From: Blepharisma stoltei
Taxonomy: Eukaryota; Ciliophora; Heterotrichea; Heterotrichida; Blepharismidae
Reading direction: 5' to 3'
Assembly: GCA_914767885.1 (NCBI GenBank)
Contig: CAJZBQ010000012.1
Span: 338,501-402,500, forward strand
Length of the DNA: 64,000 nt
Of the stretch, positions 44,689 through 57,200 are shown piece by piece. How positions within the stretch are numbered: the stretch's first letter is position 1; every line of letters begins with the position of its first letter. The notes under the pieces were generated by a model. That model was not told the DNA's origin. It was given only the letters and a program-made list of their open reading frames with translations, and did not search any database. The position numbers and the translations under genes are program-made.

Positions 44689-45271
44689 TTTAATGGCTAA
44701 AATTTATTATAAGATGACTTGAATTATGAACTAACGATCATTCTTAGCTATCCAAGCAGGTTTTCAATGTCTTTCTTACTTAATCATACTGAAATGAAAA
44801 TCTATATCATAAAAATATTTCATTAATTATGTTGAAATTTAAATTTGGCCCATATCAAATGATAAAGAAAAGGAAATGAAGACTGGCTTAGCTATCGTCA
44901 TGCAAACTTTATAGCATTGAGAGATATTGATTGCAGCTAATAAAAGAAGCTAAAATGAAGGATTCATTCAAGCATGTAATTAAAGTAGTTGAGCAAGTAT
45001 TAAGGAAAACGAATTTTTTGAGAGATGAGCTTATTCTGAAAGAATTGAAAGTGATTCTTTGCTTTTTAATTTGAATTTCTTGCTAAGAATCATTCTTGAA
45101 AACGTAGCATGACATTGCATATTTCTTATATATTTTGCCCAAAATTCGGCACATAGCTGGGCTTGATGCAACATTATCGAAAAGTAAGTGCAACTCAAAT
45201 AAGTCCTTAATTGCGATGAAAGACTCTATAAGCCTTAATATAAAGTTTGATATTAAAAGGTAATAATAAAA
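44689..45271 (+). other. Intergenic region with possible coding remnants
   Basis: Coding-like patches on the plus strand (44955-45080, M-K-D-S-F-K-H-V-I-K-V-V-E-Q; 45110-45262, D-I-A-Y-F-L-Y-I-L-P-K) are separated by TAA and TAG. Neither makes a gene with a 15-16 nt intron. It may be a decayed gene or promoter DNA of the flanking divergent genes. Confidence 0.3.
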
Positions 45272-48200
45272 ATGGAAGAAAGGGCAAAAGTTCTTGATCT
45301 TCTTCACAAAACCCTTGTCAAAGATATGCACTACCCTTTTTTTACAATCAAGAGCCATCAGATACAAATATTTGATTCTCCAGTTGATTTTTATTTAGCA
45401 CTCTGCAAAGGAATAAGGGTTTCTTACAAAAGAATCATTCTTTCTTCACTCTATATTGGTGACGGGCCGCTAGAAAGGTTTCTGCTTGATCAATTGTTCA
45501 ATAGACTTGAAGTTCATAAATCACTTCGATGCAATATCTTGGTAGACTATAACCGCGGTCATAGAGGAAAATACTTTTCATCATATGCCTTATTGAAGTC
45601 CTTGAAGGCAAATTTTAATCCAAATCCTAATGTAAGGGTGGGCTTTTATAAGCCTCCAGTTACAAACATATTTCCTGGGGCTTTATATGGGGCGAGAGAA
45701 CTTCAGGGAGTCCAGCACACAAAAGTCGCAGTTTTTGATGACACAGTTTTTTTGACCGGAGCTAATATGAGCGAAAATTATTTCACTGGCTCCCCCCCCC
45801 TTTAAATTGGAACAAAATATAGGCAAAATTTCCACTTTTTTGGTAAATTAACCCCCCTTTAAATTGGAACAAAATTTAATTTTATAATAAAAAATTATAT
45901 ATAATTTTTATCTAAAAAGTTTTGATATAATTTAAATGTTTCTTCTTAACTAAAATTAAAAATTTAGTTCTTGTTTAAAGAAAAGAGTATAAAGAGCATT
46001 TTTATAGCCCACCTACTCTAATAGATTGGGCCTCAATCCTGGACGGCCATAAGCCTAAGAAACCCTTCGATAAATTGGGACGATTCCCCTATGACTGGGG
46101 AGGGGTTGGGTTGAAATATAGGCTGACGCCAAAAAGGGGATAGGGCAAATGGCAAAGTCAGGGAGGAAATAGCCAATATGTGAGAGAAGTGTACAAAGGC
46201 TCCCTTTATCGTGGTTCCCAACTGCTTGAGAGAGAGAAATCTGAATGAGTCTTACCTCTTGAGTCTCTGAATTTTGTTGTGTTCGATCCATTTTTATTTA
46301 ATCTACCGAGCCAAATCAATCTGACAAACCAAATAAAAAGTGAAAATGGAAGTGGATGAACCTCAAAACACACAAAAATATAACTGTGCATCAAACAGAC
46401 TTAATGGCTCCTTTTAACTTTGATAAGTTTCTTTACGTTAAGACCTGCACTATAAATTCAAAAGAGTATAACAATCCTCCTGCTCAAAGCTCATCTGAAA
46501 TTTGGGAGCCAAGCTCAATGCAAAGTGAAAATGTTAGCAGTCCTGAATTTCTTCATCAAATAAAAAGAAAGATTGAGTCCCTAATCGATTTTGATTACGC
46601 TGACCATGCAGATAGAGTCCTGAGCCATGAAAGAGCCTATCAAAATAATTTGGCTATGAATGTCGATGAAGTTGCTATTAAAAAATCAAAAAGCACAAAG
46701 GAAAATTTTAAAATCAAGCTTTAAATGAGAATCATTGAATTCTACGATTCTCATCCAGATGCCAAATATGTCGATATTGGGAAAATATTTGGGGTGTCCC
46801 CATGCACAGTAAAAAGAATAATCACAAAGCATAGAGAAGGAAACCCTATTGAAGACAGAAGAAGCAATAGGCCTCTGAGGCTAAGCAACACAGCATCGCA
46901 GGCTTTGACAGAGGCTTGCTTAAATGGTAATCCAACCATTTCAATACCTGAGAGAGTTAAAAAGCTGAATAGACAATTACTAGATGAAAAAGTGACTTGC
47001 AATCAAGCGTATAAATGCATGAAGAAGCTTGGCTATACATTCAAAAAATGCTGGGAGCATATAATGAGTGCCATTAGACTTATAGATTTAGGCGATTAAT
47101 TAATAGGGCGAATTTTTTTTATAAAATGGCAAAATCTAATCTCAGCCTCCCTCATTTCAATTAGGTTCAAACACTTTGCATATTGCAGCCACCTGAGAGT
47201 GATGTGCAAAAACAGTGCTTGCTCCGCTCCAGCACTTCTAGCAATTTTTCTCAGTACGATTTTTCCAATAAACTAGGGCATTTTTTTTCAAGGTTTTTGA
47301 TTTCCCCCAGAACTTGCAGCAGTGTGATTAAACTGAGCACTTCACATATTGTAGGTACTTGAGAGTGATGTGCAAAAACAGCGTTTTGTTTTGCTCTAGC
47401 ACTTCCAGCAATTTCTCTCAGCACGATTTTTTCCGAAAAAATAGGGCATCTTTACTAAGGTTTTTTACTTCCCCGAGAACTTACAGCAGGGTGATTAAAC
47501 TAAGCACTTCACATATTGTAGGCACTTGAGAGTGACGTGTAAAAATAGTGCTTGTTCCGTTTCATCACTTCTAGCAATTTTTCTCAGTATGATTTTCCGA
47601 AAAAAAGGGCATTTTTACTAAGGTTTTTGACTTCCCCCAGAACTTGCAGCAGTGTGATTAAACTGAGCACTTCACATATTGTAGGTACTTGAGAGTGATG
47701 TGCAAAAACAGCGTTTGTTTTGCTCTAACACTACCAGCAATTTTTCTCAGCACGATTTTTCCGAAAAAAGGGCATTTTTGCCAAGTTTTTGACTTTTCCC
47801 AGAACTTGCAGCAGTGTGATTAAACTGAGCACTTCACATATTGTAGAAACTTGAGAGTGATGTGCAAAAACAGCGTCTGTTTTACTCTAGCCCTTCTAGC
47901 AATTTTTCTCAGCACGATTTTTCCGAAAAAAATAGGTATCAATATATACATTTTAATAAAATTGAAAATAAAATTTTGTCTTGTGTGCAGGAGCAATAAT
48001 TCCCAGTGACAAAAATTGCCCAAAGTGCTGATGGACAATCGAAATAAGAAATAATCATTTCTCATTATATTTGTGTGTGTTTGAGGTTCATCCACTTCCA
48101 TTTTCACTTTTTATTTGGTTTGTCAGATTGATTTGGCTCGGTAGATTAAATAAAAATGGATCGAACACAACAAAATTCAGAGACTCAAGAGGTAAGACTC

Positions 48201-50482
48201 ATTCAGATTTCTCTCTCTCAAGCAGTTGGGAACCACGATAAAGGGAGCCTTTGTACACTTCTCTCACATATTGGCTATTTCCTCCCTGACTTTGCCATTT
48301 GCCTATCCCCTTTTTGGCGTCAGCCTATATTTCAACCCAACCCCTCCCCATCATAGGGAATCGTCCCATCAATTTATCGAAGGGTTTCTTAGGCTTATGG
48401 CCGTCCAGGATTGAGGCCCAATCTATTAGAGTAGGTGGGCTATATTTAAATAAATTTATTATCCTTAATTGCTAAATTTTAAAAAAACAATTAATTTTTT
48501 TTTTAAAAAATTTTTCATTATTTTTTTTGATAAAAATGATATTTTTTATTTGGATAGTTTTGATATAAATTCATAAGGAATTCTTTATAAAATTTCAAAA
48601 TTTACTTATTTTAAAGAATAGAGTATAAATAACACCTTATTTAAACAAAATGATGATAAATTTTTCTAATAATTTTTTTTTTTAACTTTTTTTATCAATA
48701 AAAATAATAATTTTTGTGCAAATAATTTTGATGCCAATTAATAGTGGCGTATTAACTAATAATGAAAATTTAGTTATATCTTGCTTTGTTTTAAAGGATA
48801 AAGAGTAAATAGCATTTTATTAAACAAATTTATTAATCTAACTCGATAAGTTTTTGAATTTTTTTTTAATAAAAAATTTTATATTGATATTTTTTTTTTA
48901 AAAAAAAGAATTAACCCCCCTTTAAATTGGAACAAAATTTTTAGTTCCAATTTAAAGGGGGGGGAGTGAGAGACAAGATAGGTATTTCTTATTCAAAGAT
49001 CATACAAAGTTTGCTGACTTCTGCGATGATACAGTAAATTCTCTAATTGACTGCAGCTACCAAATGGATGATGACGCAAGATTAGTTATCCCAAATAATC
49101 AGCCGATCATAAGAGGTAATCTTGACAAAAGTAGCAGAAGCGATTTCAAAGAAATGATCCGAAATCGCATTAAAATGACCAAATTCTTGCATAACAAAGA
49201 AGAGCATGAGAAACATCAGTTCAAATCTCCAAGAGATTCAGCTATGGAAGAGAAAAATGAAGAAAAAGAACTAGCAGAGCTTGTAAACAAAGAAAAAGAT
49301 TGATCTTCAAGATTTAAGAAAATTTTGACGCCCGAAGATGTATTCAACGAATTAAAAGACATGCCGCACAGTTTAAATGTCATCACTGGAGATGGAGGAT
49401 GAAACAGCAGCCAACTTACAGTCACAGGCGAAGATGTTATTATTTTCCCATCTATCCAGCTCCCTCAGGCAGGAGTTAATGATGACCGTTTATTAATCGA
49501 AGCCTTACTGCCATGCTTTTCTGAGCTCTTACTTACTTAATTAATTAATTTAACTCGACCTCTAGTTGGGCCCCTAGATGCACAATGCCACGAGGGCATA
49601 TTTTTTCTCCGTCTTGTCGCTACTCGCGTACTCGAGTCGGGCCTCGCTGTACGGCTCGCTCCTTCTAATCCCCGTGAAGCCATTTGGGAATCCAGAAGTA
49701 CGGGAAAACACTAGCGGCTTGGCGCGTTGCTCGCTCTGTCCGACTTTCCTCCAGCGCCTGTTCGGCCTAAGGGTCCTGCCTTTCATATCAGCAGGGGAAA
49801 GAGGTAAAACACGCTGTATAAGGCTGGCGAGATAAAAGATCCTCGCCATTTTACACCACCTTGTACAGAAGTCCACGTGTAAAAACCTAACCCTATAATA
49901 ATAAAAGCGGGTGAGAAGGAGAGGGAATTCACGGAGTGAATTACCCTATCCGCCGAAGCCATTTTATTATTATGCTTTTCTGAGCTCAAGATTGCTTCTG
50001 GCTATATGGGATTTCCTAATTCTTTCACTCCTCTCTTAAAGCAAGTTAAAGCTTTAGAATTGCTCTGTGCGTCTCCTTTAGCAAATGGCTTTTTAGGCGA
50101 TGGAGTTAAGAATTGGATTCCTTTCATGTACAGATGCCTGGAAAAGGAAATCTTTGGCAAGCTTACTAATGCAAGCTTGTTTGAATATCAGAGAGAAGGG
50201 TGAACTTTTCATGGAAAGGGCATTTGAGCAAGCGATAAATCAGGAACTTATTTAACAGCTTTAGGAAGTTCTAATTTCAGCAGAAGATCTTACCTTAGAG
50301 ATGCTGAATTTATGGTCTATTTGTGAACTGATTGCCCTGCTTTTAAAAAAACATTAATGATTGAGCAACAAAAATTATGAACTCATAGCTACCGAGTTGG
50401 CAGAGAGACTTTTGAACAAAAACAATTTAAAATAGGATTAGGAACTAAGGTATTGACCAAGCTATTGAGGTCATTTCTATAG
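45272..50482 (+). CDS. PGS1: Phosphatidylglycerophosphate synthase (PGS1), 529 aa, with two large IESs
   Basis: ATG at 45272, TAG at 50480-50482. Removing 45789-48968 and 49532-49972 leaves 1590 nt. It is a PLD-superfamily enzyme with two HKD-type motifs: H149-T-K151-V-A-V-F-D-D with G-A-N-M-S-E-N-Y-F-T, and H-G-K-G-I-W-A-S-D with G-S-S-N-F-S-R-R-S. The block R-Q-D-R-Y-F-L-F after the first IES is diagnostic for PGS1. The enzyme condenses CDP-diacylglycerol with glycerol-3-phosphate in mitochondria, the committed step to cardiolipin. No clear presequence is seen at the chosen start. The first insert has grown to 3.2 kb by a nested transposon, and the second is a SINE. TGA encodes several Trp residues near the C-terminus. 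Confidence 0.87.
46356..47099 (+). pseudogene. Transposase-like N-terminal fragment (HTH) in the nested transposon
   Basis: Two frames of 122 and 124 codons in the same phase, separated by one TAA at 46722-46724. The second contains I-I-E-F-Y-D-S-H-P-D-A-K-Y-V-D-I-G-K-I-F-G-V-S-P-C-T-V-K-R-I, a helix-turn-helix of the Tc1/IS630 type, followed by a second winged part (R-R-S-N-R-P-L-R-L-S). The catalytic core is absent; a tandem repeat replaces it. The first frame has no recognised domain. The TAA may mark a true ORF boundary or decay. Confidence 0.6.
47163..47935. repeat. Tandem array, about 162-bp unit, 4-5 copies
   Basis: Recurring words such as CAGCAGTGTGATTAAACTGA recur at about 47320, 47484, 47648 and 47808, together with CTTGAGAGTGATGTGCAAAA. 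The spacings are 164, 164 and 160 bp. The copies are imperfect and noncoding, and lie where the transposase core would be expected. Confidence 0.8.
49532..49972 (-). mobile_element. SINE-like retroposon acting as an IES, 441 bp
   Basis: In reverse orientation: head TAATAATAAAATGGCTTCGG with a head hairpin (AATAATAAAA...TTTTATTATTATA), then TAGGGTTAGGTTTTTAC, a GC-rich body and a tail AATTAATTAATTAAGTAAG. It is flanked by an exact 15-16 bp duplication (A)TGCTTTTCTGAGCTC. TA-to-TA removal adds 18 nt in frame (L-C-F-S-E-L). It is antisense to PGS1. Confidence 0.78.
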
Positions 50483-51299
50483 GTTAACTAAATTTAATCT
50501 TTTCTTATGTATTAGTCTATATTTCCATCTTTATAAAATGGTCGCATTGAGTAGCCAAACTGATTTTTATGCTATTTTTACTATAAATTAGACTTAGACT
50601 GAAATTTGAAGCTATCTTACTAAAGGTAAGTTGCAAGAATCGAGCATTTTGATGAGGCATTTGAATATAAATCAAAGTTGAAACTTATAGTTTAGGTTTT
50701 CATTAAATTTCTTATTTTATAAAAGCTGTCTCATATTTAAATTTGAAAAGATTTAATCTGATATTAAATAAGTATTGATATTAAAATATAATTTTTCTAG
50801 TTTTAAATATATAAATGTATTATTTTTAATGCATTCTTACTACTAATAGAATAATTAAGCTAGAATTTATGAATAATCATAATAAAGATAATTATTTTGA
50901 TATCAAGATTTCAAAGATAGGAAAAAAAGATGTCAGTTATAACTTTCATTAGTCGAAAACAACTCTAAACTAAAATTTTTTATGTAAATGCTTTTGATAC
51001 CCAATTTAGTCTCGCCAAAATCAAAAATTTGCCTATAATTAATTCTATTCTAAATGAGGGAGTAAAAATTATAAATAAAATTTTCTTTCTGAAAAATTTA
51101 AAATTTTTTTTTTAAAAATACAATTTACTCCCCATTTAGATTGGGGTAGTATTTTTAATTCCAATTTAAAAAGTGGGAGTAAACTAAAAAAATTACTCAA
51201 GCAAAAATTATGTTCTAATAACAATTCTTAATTGTAAAAATTCTTTTATGTATAAATGTAAATTTTCAATTTCAAAAAAAATCGGAAACCTATTATTTA
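50483..51299. other. AT-rich intergenic region upstream of the Ca2+-channel gene
   Basis: No coding frame or RNA gene is seen. The only structure is the small B-type-like element at 51056-51184. Confidence 0.4.
51056..51184. mobile_element. Short B-type-like MITE in intergenic DNA
   Basis: GAGGGAGTAAAAATT on the left; TACTCCCCATTTAGATTGG followed by TTCCAATTTAAAAAGTGGGAGTA on the right. The termini are B-type with TA, and the core is much shortened. Limits are approximate. Confidence 0.5.
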
Positions 51300-54200
51300 A
51301 TGACTGAAAATATAGAGCCTACTCAATACCTGCACTATGGGTCTTTCATTAAAATTAAGTCCCCAAGTAATTTTTACCTTTATTCTTTAGAGTTCATTGA
51401 AGCAACTCCTTATTTAGCAGATCTTACCAATTGCGAAAGCAGCATCATCGGCTCAATTTTCCAAATAATCCCTCAATCTCAATACAGCGTGCAGCACGAA
51501 ATTTCAAAAAACCTTCAAAATTTCCAAGAGAATCCTAATCCCGATAAACTAGAAAAGCTGGAAGATAGCTTGGATGCAGAAATTAAGGTTAACTCACAAA
51601 TTTACAAAGATTTTAAAGGACAACCTATAAAATATGGTTCTATAGTGCAATTGCAGCATACTCATAGTCGTAGGTTTTTAACTCTCAGCAGTAAAGAGTC
51701 TGCAGATCTGGAAAAAGAAAATTTCAAAATTACTCTTGGCGAATTTACAAGTCCAGATTCTCATTTTAGGATAGAGCCTAGCTATAAATATCAATCAGAA
51801 GAATCAGGATTTGTAAGACTCAAGGACAAAATTTTATTCGAAGCTTCAATTTCTGGAATTAGCAAAATTGCTTATTTGCATGAAAGCAAAGAAAATATAT
51901 GAAGGAATCCAAAAATTCAAAGAAACTATTCTATTCAAGAATTAGGTAAAGAAATAAATGTAAGTGTGGACCAGGAAACCAAATGAGATATATTTCTTTA
52001 TGCACCTTTTACAAATGAAAATTTTATTTCTTGCGGGGACTATATATGGCTATCTAGAATCGAAGAGGGAATTTCCCTTTCTACAAAAGCCAAAGATGAA
52101 GTGAAAACAAAAGTTTTCTTTAATGAAAACGTGAGAGACCCAAACAGTCTTTGATATATAGAAGGAGAAGACCCCATGATAGGTGGATTGGCAGAGATTA
52201 AAAATAGTTATAGACTAAAAAATGCTATTTCAGGATTATATTTAGGCATTGGTTTTAAATTAGAAGGATTCCTTTCTTCTTACAGAATTCAGCTGCAAAG
52301 CAGGGACTCTCCAACTTGCTTATGAACATTCTCATCTTCTAACCCTGAAAATTGTGCCAAGTTTTTAATTCCAGGCTGTGGGTATAAGCTAGTTAATGCA
52401 GCAATAAAAGACGCAACCATTGCAGGGAGTATCAAAAAATCTTCCAATAATGTAGTAGCGTTTTCCCCAGTTATCCAATGCTCCCCAACTGAATTAGATT
52501 ATTTTAAATTAACAAAAGCCAGCAATGAAGTTGTATGGGAATCATTTTTTCTGCTATATAGTAAACCAATTTTAAAGCAATTTCAGAGTTTTTTTAATTG
52601 TCAAAAAGCTGAAAAAAATGCACAGGAGTTTCGAGTTTTTGAAAGGCATATGAAAGCTGTCGTCAAATGCCTAAATGATTTGAATCTCTTTTGCCAAAAT
52701 AGGCTAATTAGAATGGTTAGCTTTGAAGATCAATTTGGAGAAGTGCATAAGGCAAGGCAAAATGTACTCAGAGATCAAAAATATTTAGAATGTTTAGTAA
52801 GCATTCTTAATACCATATTTATTCCTAAGGAATATATAAATAAGCTTGAAAAAGTCTTGCCATCAGACAATTCGTTTATTGATGAAGATTCGACTCTCAT
52901 ATCAAAAAGCTACGAAATAGATTTAGAGGAAACAATAGAAATAAAAAAGATCGGGTTAATTAAAGAAGTGATAAAAGGCTGCTATACATTGATTGCTTCA
53001 ATTTGCTCAGAAAATATTGAAAACCAGACTTATGCATCACAATTTTTTCATATATTTATAAAGCATGTCGGCTTAAATTTAGGGGCTACAAAGTGCATAT
53101 ACAAGATTGTAAAAAACAATGAAAAAATTCTAATGGACTTTCAAGAAAAGGCTGCAAGATCTGAAAATATAATTTATAAGTGCGCTTTACTTCTGAAGAA
53201 AAATTATGTCAACAAAAAACCTGAAATTTTAGAATTTCTTAAAGCTGTCTGTGTCACTAAAGGAAATGGAGTCAAAATAAATCAAGAAATTGTGTTTCAA
53301 ACTATTTTTTCTATTCCTCAAATTTATAGAAAGGTTTTTATTCCCATCTCAGAATTTGAAGGAAATCTTTACCTTTCTCTTGGGCAAAACAGGGATGAAA
53401 TAGTCTCTCTGAGAAGCTGCTTTGAATGTGAGAAAATAGTTAGCTATAACCTGGATATTATATATTTTATTAAGTTTTTAGAGCTTCTTGTCTGCCTATG
53501 CCTTGGGAGAAACTTTGTTTGTTCTGAAGCATTAAAAGATCACTTTTCAACTCAAATTTTACAAAACATGATATGGGATACAAATATCAGTAGAAAATTA
53601 AGAGCAATTTTATGCAAACTTCTCTTAGTCATTCATATTGACTCTTATCCGCGACAAGAACCCAAAAAGCCTAATCTTATTAAAATTTTGAAACTAAAAG
53701 GGCAATCATTGGATTTGCCTGAAGTTTTTACACAAAACACAGAAATAAAGATCGATTTTGTGAAGAATCTTAAATCTAGGACAGAAAAAAGGAAAACTTC
53801 AATGATTGCTAAAATTGGTGAAGCTGCTGCGAATATGTTCAAGAGAAAACGTCTGCCAACCGCAATTTTGCATTTTTTAGAAGAAGAGCAAGTAATAATT
53901 AAAGATGAAAAGTGAATTCATGAATTCAGCATGCAAATCCTAAATTTTTTTCACTCCCAAATGACTAATCCTTCCTATGACATTTTTACATTTGAAATGC
54001 TTAGGCTTGGAGATAAGATGGTCAGGTTTGAAATTTATGGGACTTATTCAATTGCCGAATATGAAAATGATAGCTTTGAAAACACAAATTTAGACATTAA
54101 AGAAATGGACATCACCAAATTTTTAAGACAAACAGCATATATATTGTTTTATCAAGCTGAAGATAAAGAAGCAGGAAGAAAGGCAAATAAGCAGACTGCA

Positions 54201-57200
54201 AAAAAATGATCAAAAAACTTTTTCAAAAAAATGCTACTATCAACTTTGATAAGAAATCAAATAAACTTTTCAGATCCTCTGATTGGTAGCGCATCAAGTC
54301 TTAGGAATTTTTTGCAACAACTAAAAGAGAGCGCATCTTATAACAGCAAAGCAAATTATGAAAACAAAATAAAAGTTCAAATTTGCAAAACTATGCACTA
54401 TTATTTAAATTTAAGACAGGAGTTTCTCATTTCTAACGTTTCAGGCTGATTCAATAATCAGTCAGAAGTAATAAATCAAAATCTCAGCAATATATTGGCA
54501 GACCTGCTTCCAAATGTCATGAAAATTACTGATTTAGCTGGAAAATTAAATATTGGAAGATACCTGAATGAAATTTATTCGAAAAAAATGAAGTATTTTC
54601 GGACACCAAAAGTGCAGGATTTAAATCACCTATGCAAAGAAAAGGTTTTAGGAAAACTTTGGAAAATATTTACTGATTCTAATAATTTTAAGCTTCAGAC
54701 TCATGCTTTAAAATTAATTGTCAGATGCTTCAAGCAAAGAGAAGAGCTTTTAATTGGAATTAAGAAAATTGTCCCTATCAGCAATTCAGAAGATGCAAGC
54801 CTTTTACGATGGTTAAAATCAAATTTAAATAGGTTCAAGAGAAATAGTGAGCAATGTGAGCTGTGGCTGAACTATTGAGCAAGAAATGACAATGAGAAAG
54901 CAAAATATTTATGAAGATTTGACGAGGTAAACAATTTTTTGGTGGATATAAATAGTTTATTTTATGGTGACACAACAATTGTGAGAGATGAGGTATCGGC
55001 AGGAAATAAAGAAAAAATATCAAGATCAAGGCAGGATATTATGTTTTATTTAGGTGTGCATGACCTAATAATTGACCTACTTAAAAATGGCATGAGATTT
55101 CTAGTGAAATTGCACGATTCTAGAGATGCTGAATATATTGAGCCTAGAGATAGAATTACTAATTTATATATGCTTTGCTGCGAAATACTCAGAAAATTTG
55201 CTTATAAACATGAGAAAACTCAAAAATATTTATATAAGTATTTGCATGTATTTTCTCAATATCTTAGAATAAATGTAAATCAGATACCTCTTATATGTGA
55301 AATATTCAAGAACAATGAAAAACTAATATTGTCTTTAAATAAAGAGACTCTGAAGCAATTTCGCAAACGGATTTATGAGCAAGGAAGAAGACCAGAATTT
55401 TTAGAGTTTTATGAAATTATACAAATGGCAAAGAGTAAGCCTATCCCCAAAATGCAAAAATTGGTGGTAGATATATTTTTCAAAGAAGGAATAAACAGGT
55501 TTTTATTATATATGAGTGATGCGGACGAGCTAAATTTTAGTTTTAAAACAGTTGAAAAAAGTGAGCCTGAATATCAGGACATACCTTTTGACTATCATGC
55601 AAAACTTTTTCGAGTTTTATCAAAAGCAAATCTTGGGGCTACCGGTATGTATATGAATGAATTGAAAATTCAGCAATTAATAAAGCTCTCTGATTTATTT
55701 CAGTTATTAATGAAAACGGAAGACAAAGAATCTGAGTTTCCAAAACTCAAAATTCCACTTTTAGAATTTCTCTTTATTCCCTGACTAAGGTTTAATTTTT
55801 GTTTTGCTGAAAATTTTATATTACATAAAAATATTTAAAACAAGTTTTAAATATTGTAAGAAAAATAATACAATTTGTAAAAATTATATATATATTATAA
55901 AGCAAACTGTTAACGATATAATGTAAGATACCTGAGACTCCATCATTCTAATCATTAATTATATGCTAAATATAGTTTAAACTAAAAATATTCATCAAAA
56001 AAGTTTTGCCCTTTTGCTATGGAGTTAATTTCACCATAAACAGAGATTGTCTCAATAACTTGCTCGCTTACCTAGGGAGGAGTTAATATTTATCTTTCAT
56101 GTGAAAACTCAGCTGAAGATTTATAGAAGTTTCCTATGTTTGGCGCTGTTTTAGGCCGATAAATTCTGATCGGAATTTATCGGTAGGTTGCACCAAATCA
56201 ATGCCTTGGTCGGACCAAAAAGCGATTTGGTCCGACGAACTTGGAAAGCTCCTGGGAAAATGTCTGCGCTTTTAGCGCTATATAGAGGAAACCTCTATAA
56301 GTGGTATCGATTTATTTTTAAATTATATTAAACTTCAATGCAAAATACTTCAATTGATAGATATACCTGACAGCGATTATATTAAATTTTTGGATATATG
56401 AATTAGAATACTTTATAAATATTGTGCAGTCAATTTTGATAGCCGAGATTTTTATCTAAAAAAAAATGATTTTGTATTAATTGAAGAATTTTCACGAATT
56501 TTGTGCGGGAAGCAAGCTAAGTTTTATATAAAACCCATACCTGATGATTTACTAAAACAGATTAAAAGCTTGTGCAGTAAACTTAATTTAAACTTTGAGC
56601 CAAATATTTCTGAAGAAAAAGAAAGCCAGTATTGAAAAATAAATGATAAATGTGATGCTTTAAATACAGTTAGTGATGAGATCGTATATACACTCGAGAA
56701 TTATTATCAATTCACGAATTTAGAAAAATCCTCAGATTGAAAAACGGTTAGAAACTGATTTATTTATAACGAAAAAGTTAAAGAGTGCCTTAATCAAGAA
56801 CAAAAAGCATTAATTGCCTCTATTGTTTTCGCAAATGAAATTAATCCAGAGCTTAATTTTGACATTATCGTACAATCACTAATAAATTATATTAGAAAGA
56901 GCAAAAGCAATAAATGTTTAATTAAACTGACAGCAGATTCAATTGATTTACTGGGATCGATCCTTGAAAATCCTTTCTATGAACCTTATGATGATCATGA
57001 GCAGATAAAAAAAAATTTACAAAATAAAATTAATGATTATGGAGCAACAAAGCTGGCATTAATTTCTATGAGTGAAGACAATATAAATCAGCATTTATTT
57101 TTTGCATTTTTAAAACTTTTAATTCAATTGCTTGATGGTGGAAATCAGAATGTGCAAAATGGAATTTATCGATACTTTGTTAAATCACCCTCGTCAGAAA

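Larger units (their letters stand above)
46003..48444 (+). mobile_element. Tc1/IS630-like transposon with about 380-bp terminal inverted repeats
   Basis: Ends TATAGCCCACCTACTC / GAGTAGGTGGGCTATA. The inverted repeats span about 46003-46383 and 48066-48444. The uninterrupted sibling B copy near 61885-61905 shows the empty site, so insertion was at TA. It contains a helix-turn-helix ORF and a tandem array but no DDE catalytic domain, so it is non-autonomous now. Confidence 0.78.
45789..48968. mobile_element. B-type IES, 3180 bp, enlarged by a nested transposon; non-TA junction
   Basis: Ends CTCCCCCCCCCTTTAAATTGG and CCAATTTAAAGGGGGGGGAG. Without the nested element about 738 bp remain, matching the 769-bp B copy at 61346-62114 along its length. 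The frame F-T-E-R-Q-D-R-Y is restored with a shared TG rather than TA. Confidence 0.8.

Noticed and set aside
45083-45367. A 94-codon minus-strand ORF overlapping the PGS1 start
   Set aside because: Its first third is antisense to the PGS1 N-terminus and the rest lacks recognisable features.
46033-46394. ORFs in the transposon inverted repeats (also mirrored at 48156-48414)
   Set aside because: Identical frames occur in both inverted repeats; they are noncoding terminal repeats.
47163-47935. Possible CRISPR array
   Set aside because: The units are about 162 bp, contiguous and imperfect without short repeats and unique spacers, inside a eukaryotic transposon.
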